64,000 bases of DNA from Vicia villosa (taxonomy: Eukaryota; Streptophyta; Magnoliopsida; Fabales; Fabaceae): positions 26,709,293 to 26,773,292 of the forward strand of contig NC_081185.1 in assembly GCF_029867415.1 (NCBI RefSeq), given 5' to 3'. Below are positions 35,588-47,232 of the stretch, piece by piece. Every line of letters starts with the position of its first letter. Positions within the stretch are counted from its first letter, which is position 1. Both the position numbers and the translations under genes were made by a program. Under the pieces are notes generated by a model, which was given only the letters and a program-made list of their open reading frames with translations, did not search any database and had not been told where the DNA came from.

Positions 35588-37239
35588 TTAAAGTAAGGAG
35601 ACGTACACTTATTTAAAAGGGTTTGATGGATAAGCACTAACAATGTAAAATGGTTTTACACTGTCATCCAATAGAAAACAAACAATCTGCCATGTCATAA
35701 AAAAATTAAAATAAAAAGAGAATGTATTTGGATACATGGTTGTAGTTGATTAATAGTGTAAAATTATTTTACATATTTTCAGTCTATTACCCATTTTCTA
35801 TATTTAGAATCATTAAAAAGTGGCGCTCATGATGATGGAAGAAAAACTGAATTATATAAAAGAGCCAATTATAATACGGATTTGATTCCTTTCTTATATA
35901 TTTGCTCCACCATATCTCAATAATCTCTGTCAATAAAGTGAAATAATGCTGCAAAACTCTCCCTCTGCTAACACCTCATGAACAATAAAGAATTGGACAA
36001 TCTAACAACTTTAGGACAATCTACATGACACTTTGATCTAACACTAAACCAATCACAAGCTAAATATTTTGCTACTATAACAATCTCTTTTCTCCTTTCA
36101 TCCCTCCATTTAAAAGAATATCGTTTCTAATCAACCAAACAACCTTAACCACCATCAACCAGATACGTTTTTAGAGCATGCTTAATGAGCGCGATTTCAC
36201 ATTACTCTAAAGTTTTAGTGGTTTTAATTTTCGTCCCTAATAAATTAATCCGTTAGTCAATTTAATCTATTTTGTTAATTTTTAACATTAATTTTCTTAG
36301 GTGAGACAATATTGTTGAGTGTGCACCATAAACTTTATTATTTTTTTAATTTTAACCATTTGATCTTTTTAATTAATTTTACACCTTTAGATTTGAAGAG
36401 TCTATTAATTATAAAGGTACACCATCAATATCTAATTTTTTTACCATCTTCATCTTATTTCCTCTTCTTCATCTTCATGTTCATCATCATCTTCATTATT
36501 CTACATCAAAATTTCAGAAAAATAAAAAATTCGAAAACCATCAAATCTAAATAATCTTCATTTTATTTAAAGTCTATCTTCTCAAATCACTTAAATTTGG
36601 GTAGATGGGACAGCTCAGCATATCGAAATAGCCTCTCCATCTCTATTTAGAAACAACCTTCATCAAATTGAAACCTAGGTGTTTCAAATCCTCAAAGTCG
36701 ACAACCTTTTCGTTGATCACAAACAGTAGGTTTTCATCACAGTGAAAGGTTTTGAAGACATTTTTGGAATGAAATTAGATAAGTAACGAAATAGAAGGGG
36801 GTTAGAAATATATAAGTGAAGGTGAGAAATGAGAGAAAATTTTGAGACTTTAAATAGGAAAAGAAATGAAAAAGTAAGAGCCTTTCAAAAACATTAAGGG
36901 CAAGACTTGATTTAGAGAATGAACAAATGAGATTAAGACAAATTTTTTGAAAAACTCTCACTAGAAATAGCTGTTACATGCTAAGAAATTAATGACTTAG
37001 GAGAGCGAAAGGATAACGATTTCATATGTTCCCAAAACATAGAGCTCCTTAAAAGTCCCTTCAAACTTTTTTATAGTTGCATGCATGATAACTGTCATAC
37101 TTCAGAGTCTAAAAAACTTTTGTTTGACTTTTGATTTTCCTCAAAGTCTAATAACTAAAGGTTCCTCACGAGATTCTGACTATGGAAAACTCTTAATTAG
37201 AGAACCATCTAATTTCAGAAAGCTAACTGTTCTAGAGTA
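35588..37239. other. AT-rich intergenic stretch
   Basis: A short element-like segment at about 35640-35795 starts AATGTAAAATGGTTTTACAC and ends with a related GTGTAAAATTATTTTACA, a common style of small legume MITE. The rest is AT-rich. The frames at 36312-36554 and 36737-36961 are low-complexity and not credible genes. Confidence 0.4.
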
Positions 37240-39612
37240 AATAACCCGAAGTCTTATTTTACACATTCAGAGGCAAAAACATTTATCATTCTGGACAAAT
37301 TTTCCATTTTGATATTTTTCAAAATAAATACGAATATGTCTTCAGCAAGGGGTTTTGTGAAGATAGCATCCCATTGATAGTCTATATCTATAAATTTTAA
37401 ATTTAAATTTCCTTCTGAACATAGTACCTTATAAAATGATGTTTGATTTCAATATGTTTTACCCTTGAGTGTAAAATAGGATTCTTAGATAAGCAAATAG
37501 CATTGGTGTTATCACTAAAGATAGGAATGTTAACTTCCTTAATCTAATAGTCTTCTACCTGACATTTCATCCAGAGTATTTACATGCTACACACAGAGGC
37601 TGCAATATATTTAGCTTTTGCAGTTGAAAGAGCTATTGTAAATTGATTCTTGCTGGATCATGAGATTGGATTTTTTCCAATAAACTCAAAGCTTCCACTG
37701 GTGCTTTTTCTTTCAAGTCTATCTCCAGCATAGTCAGCATCATGATATCCTACTAACTTGTATTCTTTTGATTTTCTATGCATCAAGCCAATGTTAGTAT
37801 TACATTTCAGATATCTAAAGATTCATTTAACAACTGTTAAGTGAGATTCTCTACGATCTGATTGGAATCTAGCACAGAAGTTAACACTGAGTAGAGTTTC
37901 ATGCCTAGAAGTAGTCAAATATTGAAGAAAACCAATTATACCTCTATATAATTTTTTCTCTACCCTTTTACCTACTTCATCATTTTAAAGATGAGAGTTG
38001 TATGCATTGGAGTTTTAGTTGTCTTATACTCAGATAAGTCAAACTTCTTCAGAAGTTCTCTGTGTACTTTTGCTTATGAATGTATGTTCTTTCTGAACTT
38101 TGATTAATTTGAATTCCCATAAAGAATTTCAGTTCTCCCATCAAACTCGTCTCAAATTCTTCCTGCATAGACTTAGATAATTAAACGCAAGGAGTGGCAT
38201 TAGTATAACCAAAAATAATATCAATAATGTAAATTTGTATTACTAAGATATCATTTTGAATTACTTGTAGCACAATGTTGTATCAACCTTCCCTCTTGTA
38301 AAACCATTTTTCAAAAGAAAGTTTCTTAGTCTTTCATATCATGCTTTGGGAGCCTGTTTCAGACCATGCAAAGTTTTTTTTCAGTTTATAAACAAAATCT
38401 GGGTTCTTGGGATTTTCAAAACCAGGAGGTTGAGGAAATAAACTTCTTATGTGATGTAACCATTCCAAAATGCACTCTTAACAGCCATTTAATATAAAAT
38501 GATGTTATGATTAACTGCAAAAGAATTCAGGAGACGAATATATTCTAACCTAGCCACTGGTGCAAAAGTTTCAGTTTAGTCAATTCCTTCTTGTTGACTA
38601 TAGCCTTGTGAAATTAGTATGGTTTTGTTTCTGAATAAACAATTGGCTCTAGTGACAAGCTTTTCTTTCGATTTATTGGTACCAGATCTCATACATCATT
38701 TTTGGAGAATTGATTCAATTCTTCTTGCATGGCCAAAATCAAAATCCATTCAGAGTCTCGTAGAGCGTCATTTATGGATGATGCTTCTATGATAGACACC
38801 GAGCCCGAATGGTTTCTTTGTATTGTCTAAATGAAGATCTGATTTTGATAAGTTCAACTTTGTAACCCATAATCAATTCCTCGGGATGAGAGGATTTTCC
38901 CCTATGTTCCTTTAGAGGTATTGGGGTGTGAGCAGCTTCTGGTTGAGCATGTTCAGAATCTTTAACCTTAGAATTTTTTTCTTCAGGGTCCAAACTTTTC
39001 AACTAGCTTTGACTTTTCAGGATCAAGCTTATCATCAAACTTAATATGAATTGACGCTTCAACAACTCGTATCCTAACATGATACGCTTTTGTTCTTTAT
39101 AGTCAAACTTGTTAAGGTCGGTAACTTTGGTATTAAGCATAAAGCAGACACAACCAAAGGGATGAAAATAAAAAATATTGGGCTTTCTATTCTTCCATGA
39201 TTCATAGGGAGTTTTATTTATAACGGGTCTTCTTGAGATCATGTTCTGTATGTAACATGTTGTGTTGACTACTTCTATCCAAAAGTGTTTTGTAATATAT
39301 GTCTTATTAATTATGGTTTTGGTCATTTCTTGCAAAGTACAATTTTTCCTTTCTGCAACTCCATTTTGTTGAGGAGTTCTAGGACAAGAGAAATCATGAG
39401 AAATGTCATATTCATCAAAAAGTTTTTCAGAATCTTTGTTTTCAAATTTCCCACCATGATCACTTATGACTTTGACAATTTTAAAATCTTTTACATTTTT
39501 CACTTTGGAGGAGAAAGTAGCAAACACGAAATATGACTCATCCTTGTGTTTTAAGAATTCTACCCATGTTCATCTATTGTAGTCATCGACGATTACTAGT
39601 CCATACTTCTAA
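37240..39612 (-). pseudogene. Ty1/copia pol remnant (integrase, RT, RNase H)
   Basis: On the minus strand, 39612-39003 encodes the integrase core and its C-terminal part (VISDHGGKFENKDSEKLF, then CPRTPQQNGVAERKN, and KTPYESWKNRKPNIFYFHPF). The hinge follows at 39002-38787. The reverse transcriptase is at about 38760-38250 (YSQQEGID, ETFAPVARLE, with stops and shifts) and an RNase H tail near 37750-37400 (YHDADYAGDRLERKSTSG; AEYIAAS). Gag, protease and LTRs were not found. Many stops show it is old. The part from 38655 upward is duplicated at 48343-49300. Confidence 0.85.
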
Positions 39613-41241
39613 CCAAAAAATATTGGACAACTCTCAACTTTGTTTTGCAACAACCTTTAATTATTCAGTTCCACCGAAATCTCTCATGGAGTATATATAG
39701 AAAACTCTTATCTTATCGGATGATCACCACCATATATACACATAAAAACTTCACATAAAAAATATTAGCTTCCCTAATGTACCTTAGATTACCTCTCACA
39801 CTCAATCTAAACAGTGGAGCACCAAAACAATTATTTTTTGGTACAAGGTTGATGATGAAGGGTATCTAAATAGTCTCATATAATACATCTTAGATCTCAC
39901 AATATCAACATTTTTGGAAGTTTTTCACAAGGTTGAATCAAGAAGAAAGAGTGTTTGTGAATGGAGAAACTCATAGTTTTTTCTTAAGCTTTTTGAAAAT
40001 ATGGGTTTGGATCTCACTAGCTCTCACTCGCAAAGAATTCCATTGTGAGACTTATTTTTTTGATCAATTAACAAGATTAACCCGTTAGTCTTCCTTAGAA
40101 AATGACACTAAAAGGATTTAAATGTTAGAGGTTAGTCACAGAAAGGTGAATAAAATTAAATAACAAAATGATTCAAGTAAAATCATAAGATTATGATTTG
40201 TATCAAAAGAAAAAATGACTTAAATAAATGTAATAAAATGAAGAATTTGACATTTTAATTTGAATCAAGATTGGTGTTTATGATTAGAGTAAAGCTAAGG
40301 CATTATTCAATATATAGTTGTATTCTAAAAGATTCTTTGTTGACACTATTCAAATCAAAAGTTTTGTGATTCAATTCAAGGAGTGTTATGATTCGAAACA
40401 CACACATCCTTGATTTGAATAAAGCTGACAGAACCAAATTTCATATTTCCTCTTGATGTTAATTTGATTTGAATCATTAAAAGGTTTGACTCGAATCAAG
40501 CTTCAAAAAATCTTGTTTTAAGCTTTATAACTTGTGATTCAAGCTACACTCAACATGTTGACTTAGACGAAATTGCTTAAGCTACAAACTACAAACACAC
40601 TGCCATGGGTCCAAAACTTATTTATTGAATATAAAAGTAGCTCAAATGTACAAATCTATTTGAATAAGTGAAATAGAAAAACTATAAACAAATTATTGAA
40701 AATGATAAATCAAATTACTGTGAATAAAGGTTTGTTCCTAAAATAAAGAAAACAAATCAGAAATTAATTTGTTCTCATTAAATGTAATTATTTAGTGTAA
40801 CATAATATTAAAATAAAATATGATATCGGAGATATTACTCATCCAAATTATAATTTTTACGAGTTTTGTAAAGATCTGGTGTTCTTTCTAACGTAATCTC
40901 AATTGGTTTGTAATCTTCCTTGTTTTGTCGAGATTATTGACCTCGTTCTTGTGTAAAAAGGTTTGAGAACCCTTAGTTCTCTTTTTATTGAAATCTTACT
41001 TACCAAAAAAAAAATCTCAATGAAAGCACCAAAGTTATTACTTATTAGGCAGGGTGTGATAAACCAAGAGTTTGAGGACTAGAGAACTTCAAAAGAATGA
41101 GGAGATAATTTGGATAAAATCTTGCTTGTTTTCATTCATTCTATCCATAAGAATCTATAATTTGTTACTTATAATGATTGCAATATTATAATGCATAGTC
41201 AGATAATCTATATAGTATTGTTGCAATATTTGATAGAGCCA
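39613..41241. other. Duplicated non-coding block, no gene
   Basis: AT-rich sequence matching 49300-50692 nearly base for base over long stretches. Motifs of TTTGATTCGAATCA type are frequent. Nothing coding is recognised. Confidence 0.6.
40828..41014 (+). mobile_element. 187-bp LINE 3' end, unique to unit 1
   Basis: ATTACTC...AATTATAATTTTTACGAGTT matches the 3' region of the LINE at 50693-54153, and the piece ends in an A10 tail at 41005-41014. Unit 2 has instead about 23 bp of unrelated sequence (50499-50521), so this truncated LINE arrived after duplication, probably with a small target deletion. Confidence 0.75.
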
Positions 41242-41308
41242 ATAATAAAGAAAATTTCTTTACCCACCTCGGGGGTCACCCCCAGCGAAAACCCAAAACT
41301 GCCCCTGC

Positions 41309-41761
41309 TTCAGAAATGAACTTCCGAAGTTATTTTTTTTTTGATTTTTTTTTACTTCGGAAATGCATCTCGGAAAACACCACTTTTTTGGTGTTTTCGG
41401 AGATGCATCTCCGAAGTCATAAAAAATTCAAAACCGTGAATATTTTCGGAAGTTCATTTCCGAAAATATTTCTGCATATACAAATTTCCCTCCTTCACTA
41501 TTTCATCATTTTTCTCCAAAACTTCTCAAAACCCTCTCTAAAACCCAATCAATCTCCATCAATTTTTCGCCCTAAAATCAAGTTTCAAACCGTTGATCAC
41601 GTTAAAGGGAGCATAGAAAGCTACAATTTCAGGTAAACATCTCTCATTTCATCCCCTATTTCACTACATTGATTCAACAAATTTATGCTGAAAACTGATA
41701 TGGTTCGGAAGTTCATTTCCGAAATATATCACCTAATAAATTTCGGAAATGAACTTCCGAA
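41309..41761. repeat. MULE-A left palindrome cluster, six copies
   Basis: Twenty-bp sites at 41309-41328, 41356-41375, 41396-41415 (TTCGGAGATGCATCTCCGAA, a perfect palindrome), 41445-41464, 41704-41723 (TTCGGAAGTTCATTTCCGAA) and 41742-41761 (its reverse complement). They lie between the left end and the transposase start. Confidence 0.95.
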
Positions 41762-41825
41762 ATATGCCCTGGCAGTTAAAAAAAACAGTTTTGGCCAATT
41801 TTGTTAATTTTTGCATTTGTTAGGT

Positions 41826-44594
41826 ATGGTGCATCCGGACAACATTGTGCAAGACGATGGAGTATTAAATCCAGAAATTGTCAACGTTAATAACGATCCG
41901 GTTATTGACGCTACTCCCATGATCAATGCGGTCGATGTTCGGCAACATTTTACAAATGATCGGAGTTTCGGTAGTCGAGAACAATTGATTGATTGGGTTC
42001 GGAAGGAAACTAACAAACATGGATTTGGAATTGTTATTTTAAGGTCGGACAACGGAAATAGTAGGCGGAAAGCTTTCGTTGTTTTGAATTGCGAACGGGG
42101 TGGTAGATATGTACAATCAAACCGGGTGCTAAAACACGAGGACACGGGATCGAGAAAGTGAGGGTGTCCGTTTAAGTTGCGTGCCACTCGAAGGGTTGAT
42201 GATTTGTGGCGGTTAACCGTAATTTGTGGAATGCATAATCATGCCTTGGATGTCAAGTTACACGGGCATCCAATGGCGTGTCGTTTGTCCCGCGAAGAGA
42301 GAAATGTGATATCGGACCTAACGATAGTCAAAGTGGCGCCTCGCAACATACTTGCCGATTTGAAGCGTAAGAAACCGGATAGCGTTTCAAATATCAAGCA
42401 AGTTTACAATGAACGGAACAATCTCAAGGTTTTGAATATGGGCCCTCGGTCGGAAATGCAACAACTTTTGAAACTTCTAGGCGATAACAATTATGTTTCA
42501 AGCTTCCGAACCTCCGAGGACAAAGTTACCGTGCGTGATATTTTTTGGACTCATCCCGAAAGTATCAAATTGTTCAACACATTTCCAACCGTTCTAGTCA
42601 TGGATTCGACGTACAAGACAAACAAGTATAGGCTTCCTCTTCTAGAGATCGTCGGTGTGACCTCGACGGACAAGACTTATTCGGTGGGGTTTGCTTTTTT
42701 GGAGTGTGAAAAAGAAGAAAACTTTACGTGGGCCTTGGGAATTTGCAAGTCTTTGTTAGTTGATCAAGAGGTTATGCCAAACGTCATTGTCACCGATCGA
42801 GACAATGCTTTGATGAACGCGGTCGATACCGTCTTCCCGACATCGACCGCGTTACTTTGCCAGTATCACATAACTTGCAACGTGAGAAGCAAGTTGAAAC
42901 CCGCGGTTGGGACAAAAGATAGGCCGGATGAAAACGGTAAAGTTGTCAAAGCCGGTGTTGTGGTTGAAAGGATAATGTCGGCATGGAAGGAAATTTTGGA
43001 TGCACACTCCGAAGAGGTGTATACCGAGAAATTGGTACACTTTAGGTCTTTGTGTGGTTCCATTAGTACATTTTGTCATTACGTCGAATCCACCATTCTT
43101 GACAAAGTTAGAGAAAAAGTCGTGTGCGCTTGGACAAATCGAGTTAGACATCTTGGTTGCACCACGACTAACCGTGTTGAATCCGCACATGCGGTCTTCA
43201 AGAGGTGGTTGGGTGATAGCAAGGGAGATTTGTGTCGGGGATGGGACACCGTGAACCAAATGCTTGAAAATCAACACAATGAAATTCAAACATCGTTCGG
43301 TCGGAGCAAGACGGTTATGGAACACCGGTATAAGGGCCAAATTCTATTCTCCCAATTGATTTACAACATATCTCGAACGGGTTTGAATTTTTTGTTTCAT
43401 GAAGCTAAGCGGTCGGAGACCACGGGGCCCGATAGTTCATTATGTGGGTGCACCATTAGAAAGACATACGGCCTTCCACGTGCTTGTATACTTGCAAAAA
43501 AGAAGAAGTTGAATTCACCAATACGCATGGATGAGGTAGCCGACCATTGGAAAAAGCTTCGTTTTGATGATTTTGACCCGCCGAAAGAAAATGACTCCAA
43601 AATCACCATCTCCGACGAGTTGGAAGTGATAATGGAGAAGTTTGCTAAAGCGGACGACACAACAAAAATGCACATAAAAGAACAATTGTGAAAGATCGCA
43701 TTTCCGGAGACCACCGATTTGAAACCGCCATCTCAACCGGTTAAAACGAAAGGTGCACCGAAAAAGTCCAAAATTACACAAGATGACACGTCAACAAAAC
43801 GATCTCCTTCCTACTTTGAACATGTTGATGCATCGTTCCCGGAAATTCATGAGACACCGAAGTCTAAGTGTAGTGGTAACAAAGGAGCCCGTATTTCGAA
43901 GCCACCTCGTACACCGCCGATCAAAAAATCACCAATTGTCTACATTGATGAGATGCCACTTTTTATGCACAAATATATCGATAACATCGTTGATGTTGGA
44001 GGCGACGGCAATTGTGGATATCGGGCCGTTGCGGGTTTGCTCGGTAAAGGGGAAAATAATCACACTTTAGTCCGACGGGAACTCATTGCGGAGTTGACTT
44101 CGTATCGGGACATCTACGGCCGACTATATGAAAATCAAGAAAAGTTTGCAAAAATTCATGATGCACTTGTTCCATCACTTACCGGTATCGCTCCGGTTTC
44201 GAAGTGGATGTCATTCCCTGATATGGGTCATCTAATAGCAAGTGCGTATGATATGGTGTGTATCGATTTGACGAGGTTTGGACTAAGTGAGACTTTCTTT
44301 CCACTTCATAGTCGACCGCCGTTGGACGCGTCGGGCCGCATCATATGCATCGGGTATCTACGATCGTGGCACTTCGTTCAAGTGTTTTTGAAACCGGGTT
44401 GTCCTATACCGGCTACTTCTTGTCAATGGACGGCACATCGTTCAAATGAGGCGGAGACTTGGCCGGATCCGTTCGTTTCGAGGATGGCGGAGTTTGAAGA
44501 AATGATGAGTAAAGAGCGCGAGCAAAATAGAGAGCGGTCGAAGAACGTGCCTATTTTGGACTTAGGATCCACCGATTGGTTCGGTGAATTTTAG
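41826..44594 (+). pseudogene. MULE transposase fused to an OTU-type cysteine protease domain, two in-frame stops
   Basis: A single frame of 922 codons from the ATG at 41826. Residues about 35-130 resemble a FAR1-like zinc-binding N-terminal domain (GSREQLIDWVRKETNKHGFG). The MULE DDE domain has VMDSTYKTNKYRLPLLE (Asp260), VTDRDNALM (Asp324), CQYH (Cys345-His348) and NRVESAH (Glu452). A SWIM-like Cys cluster follows (CGCTIRKTYGLPRAC). After a basic linker an OTU-like domain carries GGDGNCGYRAV (Asp727, Cys730) and a SWHFVQVF motif (His849), the expected catalytic Cys and His. TGA stops at codon 112 (42159, where family members have Cys) and codon 622 (43689, probably from CGA Arg) break it. 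Apart from these two codons the frame is intact, so inactivation looks recent. The OTU function is unknown; deubiquitination is inference. Confidence 0.93.
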
Positions 44595-44805
44595 TTCGTT
44601 ACGGATCGTTTTTGTTTGTAACGATCATTTTTTGTATGTATTGTTGTTTATCATGTAAAATCGGACCGATTCAATACATATATAATATAAGTATGTTTTA
44701 TGTTGTCATTGCCTATTTTATGCCTATTTTGTATGCTTTTGGTATTGTTTACACAAAACAGAATGCAATGCACAAAATGCAAAATTCACCTCTGTTTCTG
44801 CATAA

Positions 44806-44867
44806 TTCGGAAATGAACTTCCGAAATATACATGTCTGGAGCCTATTTTCGGAAGTTCATTTCCGAA
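44806..44867. repeat. Palindrome pair between transposase and small ORF
   Basis: TTCGGAAATGAACTTCCGAA at 44806-44825 and TTCGGAAGTTCATTTCCGAA at 44848-44867, in opposite orientation, so the two can also pair with each other. Confidence 0.95.
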
Positions 44868-44969
44868 ATGTCCCCTGAGGCAGGATAAGGTTTGTTGGAC
44901 CATCAATGCTCCAATAAGTCTATAAATACTACACACTCTTCTTCATCCTCTTCACACCACAAAACACAA

Positions 44970-45341
44970 ATGACACAAACCTACCCCCACCTAGCATTCG
45001 TCTACTTTGAAACCGGCTACCAGATGCCGTTCCAATTTCGCTTCTCGCGCGACACGCCGTTTACGGAATTGATACCGTCGCTCAACACGCTTTTGCGCTA
45101 TCCCGAGAATCGAAAGGTTGTCAAGCTCGAGTACCGCTCGCCATCGCTTAACGACGAGGGAGGCATTAAGTTCACACCTTTTGAGATCAAGAACGACGAA
45201 GATTTAGCGGTTATGTGGACAACGTTCGACCGATTTTCTTCGAAAGGCCCGATCGAGTTGGACGCCAAACTTCAAAGATCGGCGGACGACGTTATCAAAA
45301 TGTTGACTCATCCCCACCTACCCGTGTTCAACAATATGTAA
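44970..45341 (+). CDS. MULE-A second ORF, 123 aa, PB1-like
   Basis: ATG at 44970 (MTQTYPHLAFVYFETGYQMP). The frame is open to 45341. The pattern of a short beta-rich start, basic middle (RKVVKLEYRSPS), then FEIKNDEDLAVMWTTFDRF and a final IELDAKL strand resembles the PB1-like N-terminal domain found attached to many plant MULE transposases. Here it stands alone, downstream of the transposase and on the same strand, separated by about 375 bp and two palindromes. It may supply a protein-interaction module in trans or be a product of element rearrangement. The assignment is by pattern, not search. It is intact. Confidence 0.6.
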   Translation: MTQTYPHLAFVYFETGYQMPFQFRFSRDTPFTELIPSLNTLLRYPENRKVVKLEYRSPSLNDEGGIKFTPFEIKNDEDLAVMWTTFDRFSSKGPIELDAKLQRSADDVIKMLTHPHLPVFNNM

Positions 45342-45435
45342 CTTTAATTTTCAGTAATATTATCGTTCTAATCTTCACCCGGTTAAATAAAGCGAATCGT
45401 TGTTGTTTTTCATTTTTCTTCTGTCCAGACATAAA

Positions 45436-45642
45436 TTCGGAGGTTCATTTCCGAATTCCATCATGGGGGTGCGTTCGGAGATGAACTTCCGAAACACCAC
45501 ATTTTCTGAAAATGTAACTTTATTTCGGAGATGCATCTCCGAAACCAATATTTTATATTAAAAAAAACACGTTTTCGGAAGTTCATTTCCGAAAACACCT
45601 TTTTTTCAAAAAAAAGTACCGTTTCGGAAATGAACTTCCGAA
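45436..45642. repeat. MULE-A right palindrome cluster, five copies
   Basis: Sites at 45436-45455, 45474-45493, 45524-45543 (perfect palindrome TTCGGAGATGCATCTCCGAA), 45574-45593 and 45623-45642. Centre-to-centre distances are 38, 50, 50 and 49 bp. Confidence 0.95.
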
Positions 45643-45718
45643 ACAAGGGGTAATGTTGTAAATTCACCAGGGGTGAGCAAGAAGGTTAGGAGGTGGGTGA
45701 AGAAATTCTCATAATAAA

Positions 45719-46411
45719 TTGTCAACTCGACTTTTCCTATTTGCATTCGTTACTTTCATGTAGTCTTCTAAATATAGCATTGTGATCTTTCTTTTGGATT
45801 TCCCTCATTTTAGGCCACTTCAACTATTTCATCTTCAACTATTTCAACTATTTCATCACTCTTTCCCTCATTATTTACTTAATTATTTAAAAAGGAAAGC
45901 CATATTATTTTGTAAGTGATCAATTATTTATTGGAAATGATTTAAATTATATATAAAACACAAAAATACAAGAAGTAATTCAACCAATTAATACAACAAA
46001 ATATTTATAATATAAGGATCACAAGAGGCAAGACTTAACAATACAAACAACACAAAGCATAATTATAAGCAAAACAATCTCCTAAGAACAATACAACCAA
46101 AAACAATGAAGCAACAACCTAATTTACACAAACCAACGCAATCAACTAGAGAGAGAAGTTGACATCATGATCCATTAATTTGAAGAAAGACTAAACAATG
46201 CAAAGTCATGAATCATGATAGAGTCTTAAAGCCATCCAAGAACAACATAAAATACAACCAAAAACTGTCAGGAAAACACTCTAAAGTCTAAACTAAACAA
46301 TAGCAAGGAAAGGGGAAGCAAGCAGCATAAATCAGTAGCAAACTGAAAAGATCTCTTGAGGGCCTTCTCATCAGATCCAAGAACAATTCTTCTACCTACT
46401 CACATGGTCAA
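45719..46411. other. 3' flank of DC1 gene 1
   Basis: AT-rich sequence matching 54185-54870 in unit 2. It presumably holds the 3' UTR of the minus-strand DC1 gene. No other gene is seen. Confidence 0.5.
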
Positions 46412-47146
46412 CTAATTTGAAGCAAGAGCTTCCAAAATAGCAACAAAAGCAGTTACAGGATTTCCAAATATAGCTGAAAATATTAGCTTGAATACCACAA
46501 CTGCTATCTTTGTGTACTTACTTATAGTCCTTGCTCTCCTTGAAATCCTCAAACGTTGATCCATCTCCATGCTCCACAAACGCTGAGTTTCTCTATCACT
46601 ACTTGAATTTGTGGTTGCAATTGATCTTTCTACTTGAGAAAAATAACCCCTCCTCCAATTCTCAAGTATCAAATCCTTGAAACATGACACATGATAACAA
46701 CTATTTCTATCATAATAACACCACCCTTTCACTTTTCCCACAACACTTCTATGCTTACATTTCACACACTTTGAACCAACTTTCTTAGACAATGTCAATG
46801 TCACGCTTCCACTTTCATCAGTAATACTATTTTTCAGCTTCAAACAACAAGGATGAAGATCATATCCGGTTCTAGAGCAATGGTACACAAACCCTAATAT
46901 ATCTTTTCCACAAGCATCACAGTATCTTTCTCTATCTCCAGGTGGTTTCTTGTGAAATTCGAAATAACTTTTCTCGAAAAAAGGATGAAAGGCGTAAGGA
47001 TCTGGATATGCACATTCTCCATGTAGGACATGAGTGCAACTGTTCTTTTGACAATGGTAACTTGATCCAAACCCTAATTGTCTACAACCGCTGCATGTGT
47101 ATGGTGCTCCTGGTGGCTTCTGTTGTAACAAATGTTCATGATCCAT
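46412..47146 (-). CDS. DC1-domain (Cys/His-rich C1-like) protein, 244 aa
   Basis: Single exon, ATG at 47146. Three C1-like zinc-binding units: residues about 18-46 (CSGCRQLGFGSSYHCQ then HVLHGEC), 76-101 (YCDACGKDILGFVYHC then GYDLHPCC) and 127-155 (CVKCKHRSVVGKVKGWCYY then CYHVSC). The C-terminus (211-243) is hydrophobic, VVVFKLIFSAIF followed by TAFVAILEALA, and could be a membrane anchor. Plant DC1 proteins are a large family, some implicated in stress signalling or gamete development; no specific function can be given here. No signal peptide is seen. The paralogue at 54871-55608 is broken, so this is the working copy of the pair as written. A (TA)n TATA region lies about 62 bp upstream of the ATG. 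Confidence 0.88.
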   Translation of the reverse strand: MDHEHLLQQKPPGAPYTCSGCRQLGFGSSYHCQKNSCTHVLHGECAYPDPYAFHPFFEKSYFEFHKKPPGDRERYCDACGKDILGFVYHCSRTGYDLHPCCLKLKNSITDESGSVTLTLSKKVGSKCVKCKHRSVVGKVKGWCYYDRNSCYHVSCFKDLILENWRRGYFSQVERSIATTNSSSDRETQRLWSMEMDQRLRISRRARTISKYTKIAVVVFKLIFSAIFGNPVTAFVAILEALASN

Positions 47147-47207
47147 CTCAGTTATTTTCTGTGAATATTGGAAGTTAGTATTTAGATATCACAAACGTGT
47201 ATGTTTC

Positions 47208-47232
47208 TATATATATATATATATATATATAT
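47208..47232 (-). promoter_or_regulatory. TATA region of DC1 gene 1 expanded to (TA)12
   Basis: Twenty-five bases of alternating T and A, 62 bp upstream of the ATG. The paralogue has only nine (55671-55679) in the same context (GCATA...TAGAA on the minus strand). Confidence 0.7.

Larger units (their letters stand above)
41250..45710 (+). mobile_element. MULE-A: Mutator-like element with transposase-OTU gene
   Basis: Ends are GAAAATTTCTTTACCCACCT and, inverted, GAGAATTTCTTCACCCACCT. The 8-bp duplication ATAATAAA lies at 41242-41249 and 45711-45718. The unoccupied site survives in duplication unit 2 at 54177-54184. The two ends are asymmetric beyond the first 21 bp: the left continues GGGGGTCACCCCCAGCG, the right CTCACCCCTGGTGAA. 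The 4461-bp element contains a one-exon transposase-OTU gene, a small second ORF and 13 copies of a 20-bp palindrome. Confidence 0.96.

Noticed and set aside
42852..43340. Minus-strand open frame of 162 codons within MULE-A
   Set aside because: Antisense shadow of the transposase DDE region.
41309..45642. Repeated 20-bp units resembling a CRISPR array
   Set aside because: The spacing is irregular, copies occur in both orientations, and they lie in a eukaryotic MULE.
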